64,000 nt of DNA. Source: Desmodus rotundus. Its lineage: Eukaryota > Chordata > Mammalia > Chiroptera > Phyllostomidae. Shown here one piece after another: positions 25,801-37,800 of the stretch. The stretch covers positions 150,822,583 through 150,886,582 of the forward strand of contig NC_071390.1 of assembly GCF_022682495.2 (NCBI RefSeq). The letters are read 5' to 3'. Every line of letters begins with the position of its first letter. The stretch's first letter is position 1. The position numbers and the translations under genes are program-made. A model generated the notes under the pieces. The model was not told the DNA's origin. It was given only the letters and a program-made list of their open reading frames with translations, and searched no databases.

Positions 25801-28800
25801 CCATCCTGGGCCAGCACTACACTGCTGTGCTGCTCCCATCCAAACCTCTAGAGTCAGGGGCATAAAGACGTGCTCCTGCACCTTAAGACAGACCTCAAAG
25901 GGAGGTTTCCAAGTCATGCATGTGTGAGAAAAGAATATGTGTTCTCCCAGCAGCTGTCGGGGTCCATTCCCCGGCCCCCAGCTGCCGGGCCTCTGCTCCC
26001 AGTGGCCAGGGCGTCTCATCTGTCTGCAGGGGGTAGGGAGAGACTTGGGGGGCTGGTCAAAGGACCTTCCCATCCCAGTACTCCGAGGGAGAGTCGATCT
26101 GTTTTGTTTCTGCATGGGCCTCGGCGGCTGGCTCTTCCCACCGTTCCATAGAACTTGGCAAGGAGAGTCACCTCTAGCCCATGTGTTCAGGATTCCAACA
26201 AAATTGGAATAAACATAAAGAAGAATAGCCAATAGGGCTTTCAGCAACTGTGATTTCCCAAAGAGCTCCATCTTTGAGATGGAGGTGAGGCCATCAGGAG
26301 AGGGTGTCTCTACTCACTTTAAGGCCAGTGGAAGGAAGAAGATGCAGAACGCAGGTGGAATCTCACGTGGCCATGGATATTTACTGTCCCCCCTTTCCTG
26401 ACCCCGTCCTGTTCTCCATTGTTTCTCACTTGCTGCCCAAAGTTTTGCAGCTCACCTGTGCTCAGCATGTTTCATGGGATCAGCCGTTCTCATATTTAAG
26501 CCTCACACCAATCCTAGGAGGTAGGTTCTGTTGTTATCTCTGCTTTAGCAATGGGGAAACTGAGTCCCAGAAAGGTTAAGCAGTAGATGTGAACTTCCAG
26601 GAGGCCAGGATTGGCTCGTACCCTTCTCTTTTCTCAGGTGTTTTCCAAAGAGCACACGGGAAATGGGACCCCAGGATTTGTCCCCAGGTCGATCTTATTC
26701 AAAAGCTCATGCTCTTCACCACATATTTGGCTCCAGGATGCTTTCAAGCATTTTCTTGGCAGTTAAGTATTCATATGTCATTAATTCTTGTCTTCGTGAT
26801 TACTCATCAGCACAGATATTTTCCCTCCCCAGTGTCTGTGCAGCTCATAAATAAAGTCCCTGCCTGCCTGCTCATCAAGGGGACCAGTGTGACAGAGATC
26901 TCCCAGTGATCACCTGCCAGTGCCCTGTCTACTTTTCAGGGTCTTGGCCCCACCACGCGTTGGCAGTGCACACGCCCCCGCCCCCCCCGCCAGAAGATGC
27001 TTGTGGATTGGCAGTGCGTCATTGCGTGGCCTCCACACGTCGCATCTCTGTACCAGCAGCCACCAGTCACTGCGTTCTTGCCACTTGCTCCCACTCTGAC
27101 TCTGGGTCCTGCTCCCCAACCCCCAAGGACTGGGTGCTGAGCCTGAAAGGAAATGCAGACAGAGCCTGATGAAATGAAGGCATCCTTCCTTTGCTTAAGG
27201 AACTCAGAGTTGTAGAGCTGGAAAGGGGGCTGAGCTACTGGTCTGTCCCTGTCCTGTCTCTGGACTCACCGATGGTGTCACAGATGATGTTAGCGCAGGC
27301 CACCCGGAGGCAGTATCTGGAGTCTGTGGCGTGGATGCGGGGGGCTTGAGGAGCTGGTAAGAGATGTGCTGGGAAGTGGGGCCAGCAGACGTGCCCACAG
27401 GCCGTGCCGCAGGGCATGTACCCACAGCAGGTAATAGAAAGAACATAGAGAAGGATTTTCCAGGCCCCTAACAATGTCCTCCTCAGGGCTCTATACCTTC
27501 TGTACACACTTTTCTGGCTCCACTTATACATTGTTTTGCAATAATGCATGTTAGGTATCTTTCCCCGGACTAGTGTTTCCAACTGCACGACTTGATTCAC
27601 AGTACATTGGGGATCGAGGTATCAATTCACTGGACTGTAATCAGTACTTTTTAATGAAAAAAGAAGAGAAGAGACTAGCAAGGTGAAAAAAACAACCAAG
27701 CCCATACATTCACACATATGTTCGAATGTATTCTTGCTATAGGTCCCAGTGAAAAGAACGTGAAAGCTATGGCTATGAGATTGAAGGGCTGATCTAGGTC
27801 TATTTTTTCTGTCTGCATCCTCAGCACATAGGGCCAGGTCCCAGATAGGCTTTTCTTCCAGCAGGCATGCATGCGCTGAAGGTTGGGAGGGACGTCCCAG
27901 TGGCCACCTTTCTGCCCTTAAGCCAACTTGCCAACTTTCTGCCCTTAAGCCGAAAGCTCCATTCTAACAACTTCACGGGGCGTAGCAGCTCCATCAGTCA
28001 ACTCCAGTGACCCTCAGAGGAATCCCTGACCCACTTTTCCAGCTGCTGCTAAGCTAAGTGAAGCTGGTCATTGTTTTGTGATAACGTAAACCCAGAGACA
28101 CAGCAGCCGCTCGCTCCCACTCACCACTGTGCTCCCAGGTGCGTGGGGGAGACAGAAGCCTGACTCAACCTCTGTCAAGGAAACTGGATGATCTTTCCTC
28201 CCGTCCACATGCAGCATGCAGATCTGCTGTTCCCAAGGTCCTTGTCAGCAGAGCAGAAGCACAGCGCAGGTTTACTAGTGTGAGAACTCAAAGGAGTTGA
28301 GGGGAGAAATGTCCTAACAGATGGTTCCATAGCAGGATGAGTGTGACTGGGGGAAGCCAGGGGGCCTCTTTTCTGTTTGACACCTGTAACATTTTTGTTT
28401 GGCTTTGTGAATAATAGAAGGCTGTCTAGTACATGCTGCCTGACCACAGTCACTTTATTCGACTCGCTGTATCTGCTTCCAGGAGGCAATGGAGAGGAGT
28501 GGTCGCACGCCTGCGTCCAGCTGTCTGGGTTGGAACTTGAGCTCCACCATGTGCCAGCAATGTGACCGGGTGCATCCCTGAACCTCTCTGGGCCTCGGTT
28601 TCCTCATCTGTGAAATGGGGATAATAATAGTACTTACCCTATGGTGCTATTATGAGACTTAAGTGAGTTAATGCATGCAGAGCACTCGGGACAGTGCTGG
28701 CCCACAGTAAGTGCTGGTCAAGTAGTTCCCATTCTTATTTTTCCGAGTTTGTGATGCTGACCAGACCATGACTCTCGAAAACAGTCCACCTCGAGTATCT

Positions 28801-31800
28801 TAGTATCGCTGTGCACAGCCAGCACTCGGGCTTTTGGTGCATGCAGACTGACTGCTGGGCGACCGAGTGGTTTAGACGGCAGAGAACAGACACCCAAGGG
28901 TTTCTTGTTTCACTATGGATTTGCCGTTGCCAGAGAGACGTGGAGTTCTAAGAGTTCTTGTTTGTGGTGCCGGTGGAAAGCCATGTTTATAAGGCTGCGA
29001 TGTGTTTCTCCACACCCCCTTTTTCTTCTCCACCGTGTGTCCAACCTGTTGATGTCCCTGGTCTCGGGATGTAACCTGCCCCTGCTGGGGCAAGCGGTAG
29101 GGAGCTATAGAAATTCTCTGTACGTACCGTGAGAAGATGGTTGAAGGGAATAGAGGCCAGGGGACCAGACCCTGGCCACTCTGGACACAGACCCCACTGG
29201 GAACACTCTAGAAACATGGTCTCCCTGTGCTGGGAGAGAGCTCTGCCCCACCAGTGTTCGCTGCTGCCCCTCACAGCCTCCGTGCTGCAGGGGACTGGAA
29301 GCCTCCATCCCAGACTCTTGGAAGTGGCTCACAGAAATCAATCTTATTCATATAAATATCTGCAGGCAGCAAAAGTTTTTTTTTTTTTTTTTAAATGCCT
29401 GTGTGTCTAAGATTCTCTGCAACAAATGCTGGGAGAGGGGAGTCAGCGCAGCCGCATCTTGGCCTACTAAAGAGAGACCCTTGTTTGCATCACACTGCCG
29501 CGTGTTAAAGCCGCTCACTCTGTACTGCTTTCGCGTGCTTTTCTGTGAATCAGACTGTCCAGAGAAGTCTTTTTTCCCCACCTGTTCTGGTTATCTGCTA
29601 CTGCATAAGAAGCCGTCTCCAAACATTGACTTAAAAGAATATGGACCATTTGTTCATGAAGCTCTACTCTGGGCAAAGCTCAACAGGGAAGGATCTACTT
29701 CCAAGATGGCGCCCTCCCAAGTTGATGCTGACTGTCGGCTGGTAGCTCAGCCCAGCCTGACTGCTAAGGGACTCAGGTCCTCTCCACACAGGCCTTTCCA
29801 CCTGGCTTGTGCTTCCTCACAGCATGGCGGCCGTTTTCCTAGGACAAGCATCCTGAGAGAGAGAGCCGGGTGGAAGCCTCAGAAGTCTCAGAGCATTTCT
29901 CCCATGGTGCTCCATGTGTCCAGGCAGTCACAAGTGCCCATGCAGGGTCAAGGGGAGGGAACAGACTCTTTCCATCTTCAAAATGGAGCAAGAGTGTAAG
30001 GATAAAATACAACACGTATTCCATCTAAATATATGTTTGATTGTCCAGTTTGGCAAGGACAGTGTTTAGCTAATTCTGAGTTTTCCCTCCAATCTAGAGG
30101 ATGGAAAATTCACTTATGCTTCTGACCTGGTTCCACAAGTGAGTCCCAAAAGGCTTTGATAATGAAAGGCCTGTGTGCTGTTTGCCCATAATCTTTTTTA
30201 ATGATATAATCTCAAAAACAATGGTGAAGGAGTGATAAGAACCAGAACTGCAGGAACTTCCTCTCCCAAGGTCGCTCCATCAAGCCCCATAAGGTCAAGC
30301 AGACGAGCTGGAGAGAAGAGCAGGAGTGCTGTGCATCTCTAAGAAAGTGTTTCAAGTCAGCCAAACGCACTCCTCAACCAGAGGAGAGACTGGTTAGCCA
30401 CATAAAGCCGCTGGCTTCAAAGGGCAGTGCCCTAGGGGGAGGGGGATATCGAACTGGAGAAAAGAGCTTTGGCAGAGCCTGACATTCTTCAAACAGCCAA
30501 ATCTTCTCTCTACAGGCTTGTTCATGGTGTGCCTTGATCTCCTTAGAGGAAAGCTTGATAGCAATCTAATAAATAAATCGAAGCATACCTTCCCCTCTCA
30601 CTACAACCTTAATTTAATTTTAAACCAGCACGTCTAATAGGCAGCACTTTTAAAATGCGTTTCTGGAATCTGTGGTTTGGGTTTCAGTCTCCTGGAAATA
30701 ACATACGTTATATCTACTCCGTGTGTTTGGGCCCCAGCTTGTTTTGACTAAAGGACGTGATTTGTCACGATGTTTTCTCAGCTGGAATCGGCGTGAGGAG
30801 GGTGATTCATACCTACAAATTGCATGCAGCCATTTTATTTCTTTGTATTGTTAAGAAGCTTTGTTGTTCTGTTTCTTATATGGCTATGCTTAATTGGAAA
30901 AAATGAAAGATTTACCAAAAAGACTCCCAGGAGCCCCAGTGCTTGCCTCTGTGCCTGTCATCTGAGTTGGTACAAGAGCTCCATTGCCACAGGGGTGGCA
31001 GAAAATGGCTCACAAGGCAGGCCCCGAAAAGCTGCTGGTGATGGTGGGGTCAGTTGCTATTCAAATGCCAACAAATTGCACTAACTTAATCAAGGAAAGG
31101 ATCGTTTGTTGTGAGGCCCGAAGAATGTCTCAGGGAGCCCAAGGGCAGCGGTGCAGTGGGCCTCGGGAAGGACTGGACTGAGAGCTGGGAGGCCATCAGG
31201 AGTCCAGACAGGTCTTTGAGACTTGCTCTAGCCTGCAGGAGGTGCTGAGAACAGGGCCCAGCCGCTGTAGATGCCCAGTGGCTGTTAGTTGAATGAATGG
31301 CTAGAGAGCTATGCCACAGCTTTGGGTTCTTCTTAAGAGCTCAGCTTTGATTCGGCCTTGTCTATCGTAGGTCAAGTCTTGATTCCCAGAGAAGGATGTA
31401 GAGTTGGCCCAGCCTGGGTCAGGGATTCATTCTTGGACCATTGTTCAACCACGGTTGAGGGGCAGGATCACACTGTAGCTCCATGGCTGCAGGAGCACAC
31501 GTCATGGCCAAGGGGATTGGGCAGACTGTTCACATATGGTCAGACCAGTAGGAGTTAGGAACAAAGTTAGGACCAAACGCCATGGTACCTGGAAGGAATT
31601 ACAGGTAGTTCCGAATGACTGGAGCTGAGAATGGCTGGTAGGGAGTGGAAGAATATGAAGAATGGCTGGTAGGGAGTGGAAGTGATGTAGCTTCAGATAA
31701 GCAGAAGCTACATCACAAAGGGCTGGAGGATAGAAATTGAACCAAAAACAATGAGGCACCACTAAATGTGTTTTAGGAGTGGATAAGCAGTTTAGGTTTT

Positions 31801-34800
31801 GTAGAGATTGCCCTGGCAACAGAGATGAGGGCATGAGGCCAGACTGGCATCGGGCTGGAGAGGGCAGGTGAAGTGAGAGTCGGCACTCTGGGAGGGCTGA
31901 GGGGAGAGGGGAGAGATGAAGTGTCGGTGGATTCCGCATGACTGGGTGCTTGGGTGTGGGAGTAAATGAGAGGACAGTCCCTTTTCCTCTTTACGCCTCC
32001 CTCGTCTGTCTGTAAAACGGACCTTCTACCTACCTCGTAGAGTCTAAGGGTTGCATCAAGAGAAGCTTGGCCCACCTCTGCTGTTTCCTCCACAGCACTT
32101 ACCACCTTCCTTTTTACCCAATTACTTACTGTTTTTATCATTTTCCCCCCGACTGAAATGTGAGTTCTAAAACAGAAGGGACTCCTCTCTGTTTTCTCAC
32201 TGCTGAATCCTGGTGTCTAGAGAAGGGTCTGGCTCGTGGGAGCTGCTCAGTCAGTGGTTGTGGAATGGATTGATGAGTGGGTAAAAAGTCACAGCGCTGG
32301 ACATGAAGCGTTTGGCGGCGGTGGCACTGCTCCTGTGGGGAGAACAGCCGTGACCAATCCATCTTCAAGGTCAATGTGGCTGTCCTCAGGACCTGTGCCC
32401 TCAGTGCCCAAGCCTCTGTTGCACTTCCCTGCCCACTGTTATAGCATGGGGGCTTGCCCCCTGCCTGTGCTGGAGACGAGGGAGTCACACGTGAGGAAGA
32501 ACTGAATGGAGGAGAGTTGGCAGCAGGATTCCCAGAATTCAAGAGTGCCAGAGGAACTGGACGCAGCAGAAGCCCTTGTCATGGAAACCAACCGGGACAT
32601 CAAAGAGCGCTGTGGGGCCCACAGCTGCAGAGAAAGTTCTGGCAGCCTCTGCTTCAAAGGCTGGGGTGGATGGTGGGAAGAACTGATCTTATCTGACCAG
32701 AACTAGGGTCTTCAAGTCACAGCCAGTGAAAGTTTGGGAAATGAAAGAAAGAGCAGAGGACCTGACTTGCTTTATTAATCTCTGTGTTTGCAGTGGCAGT
32801 AATGATGCTTAAATCTTTCATCTCCAAAGGGCCTTATGCCATGAGCTCACATACAAACAGGACTCAGCCGTGTGTTGTGCATTATAAGATGTGTTATTTT
32901 GATGGAAAAGACTCCACTGCCCAATAGCCTGCTGACTTGACATGTTCTAAAAGGAAAGTCTGGTATCAAAACATAAATCTAAATGGAAACCAAAATAGCA
33001 AACAGCAATGCATTAATCAGACCCGTCTATTTGTACCAAAATCCACATTCCCTCAACTCCCTGGCCCCAGGGTATTGTTCTTTCTTGTTGCTGTTCATTT
33101 CTTTTTTTCCTTTTCATCTTTTAATACACCCTTCCAAGATTCTCGCAATGTACTATGGAGTCCAGACTCTCTTATGGGAAGCATATGCCTTCAAGAACAT
33201 ACCGTTCACTTGAAGTTCTGTAGCCAGTTTTGTTTCTGGCCCAGGATTAAGTGAGAAACAACAATTGTTTGTAGGGCTGGAAGTAACTTCGGGTCAGTGA
33301 GCCAGTAAGAATCATACATACAACAAAGAGAGTTTCTCAAAGACCTCTAAGAAAAGAGGGGCATTTCCAGTTAACCTATGGGTCTCATTCATTCATTCAT
33401 TGGTTTTATTTATGCAACATTTCTTGAAAGTTCACCATAAAATAGGTCTATGCTCAGAGGCAAAAGGTACCCAGGTAAATATGATCAGTCCCTACTCTCT
33501 GGTATCTTACAGTCCAGGATAGGAGACAGATATATCAAGGTTGCAGTCCAGTTCGACAAGGTCAAGGCAGGGGTATCTGACAGATTTAGGCCATGGGGCA
33601 GGAGTGGAGAGATGGTTAGGGAGAGGATGCTTTTTAAAGAGAGTAAGAGGAAAGGAGGTAAAGAAGAGGAGGCGAGAGTACTTTACACAGAGGAAACTGT
33701 GTATGTTACACTGAAAAATAGGATGCAGATGAAAGTCAAATTCTTTAATAACTGGAACATCATGACAGAGACAGAGGCCAAAGCCCACCAGTGGTCCCAG
33801 TGAATGCCTGTGGGCTGTAGATCTTTCCTGCCAGTCTGGGAAATCTCAGCGTATAAGAGAGTGAAAAAAGCAAGGTACAGTGTTGGGTGTTCCAAGTCGA
33901 ATGTTAGCTGCCCTTGGTGAGGGAATGACAGGTGGGGCCACAAGGGGGTCTCCAGGCTCCCAGCTCTCTGTTTCTTGATCTGGGTGCTGATCGCACAGGT
34001 TTGTATGCTTTGTGAAAATAAATCGACTTGAACACTTGTGATAAATGCTCTTTCCAGTACAAATGTTTAGTAAAGTGTCATATGTTTGACACAATGTTCC
34101 AAAACAAATAAATAAATACCATGCATTTAGGCAAGCCTCAATTTATGGGGAATGGCTCCAGCAAATTGTGTGTGTGGAGGAGATAAAAATAGAGACTTAA
34201 AGCAAAGCCACATTCAAAGAGCCTCATGCACCGAATTAAGGAGTTTGAACTTTATCCTCAGAACTGCGAGGCTCTACAGAAAGAATGAGAGCATGAGTTG
34301 GAGCTGAAGGGTGTTAGATGGCAGGCTCCAGACTCTGGCCCCCGGTTCCACAATTTAGTCACCGTGTCATTGTGTGTAAAGTTCAAGCTCTTCGTCTGCA
34401 AAATCCACTGAAGATTTTGTTTGCCTCCTAAGGATGTTTTAAGAATTGAATAAGATAATACAAAACAATAGTTAATATAATGGGTACTATGTATAAATAT
34501 TTGCATTTTATTTTTTTAATCCTCGCCCAAGGATATGTTTATTGATTTTAGATAGAGAGGAAGGGAGAGAGGGAAAGAGAGAAACAACCATGTGAGAGAG
34601 AAACATCCATCAGTTGTCTCCCATGCACACCCTGACCAGGGATCAAACCCGCAACCTTTCTGGTGTATGGGATGATGCTCCAACCAACTGAGCCACCTCG
34701 CCATGGCATGAATACTTGCATTGTAGCAAACTTCCTCAAGCAGGAGTAAGGAGAGTGGATGGGGTGGGATGGGGGGGTGGGGGGCGGGGCAGACCAGGCA

Positions 34801-37800
34801 CAGAGAGATGAATTAGAAAGCCATGGCAGTAATCTAGTGAAGAAGGAATGAGCATGACCGGGACAGGGACAGTGTAATCAAGGAGAGAGCATTCAGTGTG
34901 AGGGGCAGAATCAACAGGACTTGACCTGAGAGATGACAGAGACAGCGACTCTCGGGCATCTGGTTCAAGTGCCTGTGACAGTGGTGATGCTGCTAGAAAG
35001 TCAAGAGGAGGAACAGACAAGGGGGAAGATTATGCATCAGATGCAAAACCTGTTGAGATTGGGGGTCCAGGAACTCAACAGAGATGTTTGAGATAAAGAC
35101 AGAGATTTGGGAAGCATGTAAATATCGTTGAAGGCGTGTGAGTAGACGAGGCCCTTCAGGGATGATATATATCACGTGAAAAGAGCAAGGGGCAAAAGAG
35201 GGAGCCCTAAGTGGTATCGGGATTTAAAAGGGCCGACCTCTCCCCGCCCCCCACCCCCAGAAAAGGAAACTATGAAGAAATTTGAGAAGAAACAGTGGGA
35301 AGGTAGAAGGGAAAAGCAAGAGAGTGTTATCGCGGTATCCAAGAAGGATGTCATCAGATGTAACAAATGCCACAGAAATGCCTGGTTAGATGAAGGCCAG
35401 GTGTCCCCTGACTCCTGCCTGTGATGGCCGTCAGTGACTGAGGTGAGAGCAGTTCCGGGAGCACTGGGGCAAAAGCAGGACCGTCATGAGTGCATGGTGT
35501 GTGGATCAGAAGGAGTCAACAGGTGCAGTCAAGGGGAGGGGAGCTCCGGGGCGGGGGCGGGGGTGGGGGGCGGTAGGAGAGACAGTCTTTCTCCAAAGCT
35601 CAGAGAGCTTCCTGGCTTTCTTCAGTGTTTATTCCCCACCACCCATCTTGACAAAGTTTAGAGATACTACTCTCGTAGTCTCTCCCTCCCACTCTCCTCC
35701 CTCCCTCCCTCTGTCCCTTCTTTTCCATACTGAATTTCCTCTCCAGTAGTCAGGGAGTAACTTATGTAACTTGAAACCCTTAATGCATATCTTTTAAGTG
35801 TTTTTAAAATAAGATGTTGAAAAGTAGGTATATTGGTAGAAGGTAGGCAGAAGAACCCAATTGCGAAAGGAGTTGGAGCAGGGGTTAGAGAAAGGAACGG
35901 GTTTCCGGTCAGCCTGCTGCCCCACCCTGTGACTCCTAGGGACCAGCCGGTGGCCCCCAACAGAGCATGTGTGCTGGAGAATGCCACTTAGTGAGTGCAC
36001 TCACCACCCCTGTCTGGAGTCCAAGCCTGTTTCTCCCACCTCTGGCTTCAGCGGCCCTGCGAGCAGGCAGCAGCATCCTCCTGTAGTGACCCTGTGCGCC
36101 AGGCCCAGGCTGGGCCACCAGCCTGCCGCCCCATTGGTGGACGCTTGCCTCCCGAACTCAGTTCACACCCCTCCTCCTGCGGCGCCTCCACGGACCATCC
36201 CTGGCCTCCAGATAGTGCACAAACTGCTGCCTGAAATTCAGGAGCCCCTCTTGTCCCCTTTAATTAGTCACAAAGTCAGTGTGTGGTTCATTTTGCATTC
36301 CTGGGAGGTTCCTGTGAGTGACTCTCATTTTTGTTTATAACATACTTTGCCTCACTGGTGAGACTGTAAGGCCCCAGGAGGAATTCCCCACAGCCTCTAG
36401 TGGAGCGCTGCATGGAGAGTAAGTCCTAAGCAAAGGCTGGTTTGCACAACGTAAGGGTGTGAAGTCTGCACTAGTCCGTAAGCTCCTCCAGAGTGGACTG
36501 CTGGCCTCTTCCATCTTTTTACACCCTTCACCGCCAGCTCCCCAGGGCTTCCACTATTCATCAATGCCACAGACATTTATTAAGCACCTACTGGGTGCCC
36601 AAAACTGCCCTAGGTAAGCTGGAAATTCAGCTGGGAATGGCAGGCGAGGTCCCCATCTTGTGGAGTTTATGTTCTAGTAGAGGAGACGGCCAACAAGGGA
36701 ACACACAAATAGGTAAACCACAGGCTGTGGCAGGCCCTGCCCAGGAAATAAACAGCCTTGTAACAAAGAAGGGGCACGTTTATGCTGAGAATGAAGACTG
36801 GAAAGGAAGGAATGAGTTGGTCCTCAGGCTTCTTGTTTAATAGCCCCCACTCCTTGAACTTCTCTTTCAATAAAGTATTTATTTGAAAGACTGTAATAAG
36901 GTGACCTGTTATGCATCTCCCTGGCCCGTGGGCTCACAAACCACCTGCACATCTGATTGCTAACAAATCACAATCTCTCTAAGGGTCATCCCTCTCACCT
37001 GCTTTATGGGGGTAGCAGCCCTGGGGCCCCGCACACGTCCGATGGGGCGCAGCACCGACGCCTGTGTGAAGCTGGTACTGGTTTGTTCTGCAGGTGAGCC
37101 GGCCTCATCCCAGCGACCACCCACTCCTGATCCTCTTCGTGGTAGGCGGAGTCACAGTCTCTGAAGCCAAGATGATCAAGGACCTTGTGCCATCCCTGAA
37201 GCCAGGAACCCAGGTATGGAGTCATCGGTGATAGGAATGGGAGTCCTGGGGCAGGAGTGGGAAGGGTGGGCGAGGGCCCTTCGTTGGACTTCCTGGCATT
37301 CCCATCTCCATCCTGACTTCTCCTCTCCCACCTGCTCCTTCCCCAGGCACATTCTCCTGCCTGCCCCAGGCCAGCCATCCTCCCTGTGGGGGTAAAGTGG
37401 GGGCTCTCCTTTTACAGTCCTGTCCTGCTTCTGGGCTCCGAGGGCTGACATGCCATTGTCCCTATTCCCAGCTCCTGCGTATGTCCTCTAGTGTCCAATC
37501 AGCACTGAATCCCTCAAGCGTTTTCACTGCCCTCCAGGCTCCAGGTACTTGAGGGTAACTCCCAGGACAACCTCCCCACTGCGGCAGTCAGAGGGCCTGG
37601 CTGGAGGAGCGGGGAAAGGCGCACTGTGAAAACAATGACAAGTGTAGGATTTCTCTCCTCTCTAGCCTCCTGTCGAGTCCCACCTCACCCCCAAATAAGT
37701 GACCTGGTGGTTAAGAACATGGACCTCTTGATTTTACAGACCTGAGTTACAACCTTACCGCTACGTTTTACTAGCCAGGTGATCTAGGAGAGAAAGGCCC

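Noticed and set aside
29403..29999. 198-codon plus-strand open frame, the longest after the RASL11B exon-1 frame
   Set aside because: Most of it lies in a MaLR-like LTR fragment. No domain is recognisable and its start is not an obvious ATG with context.
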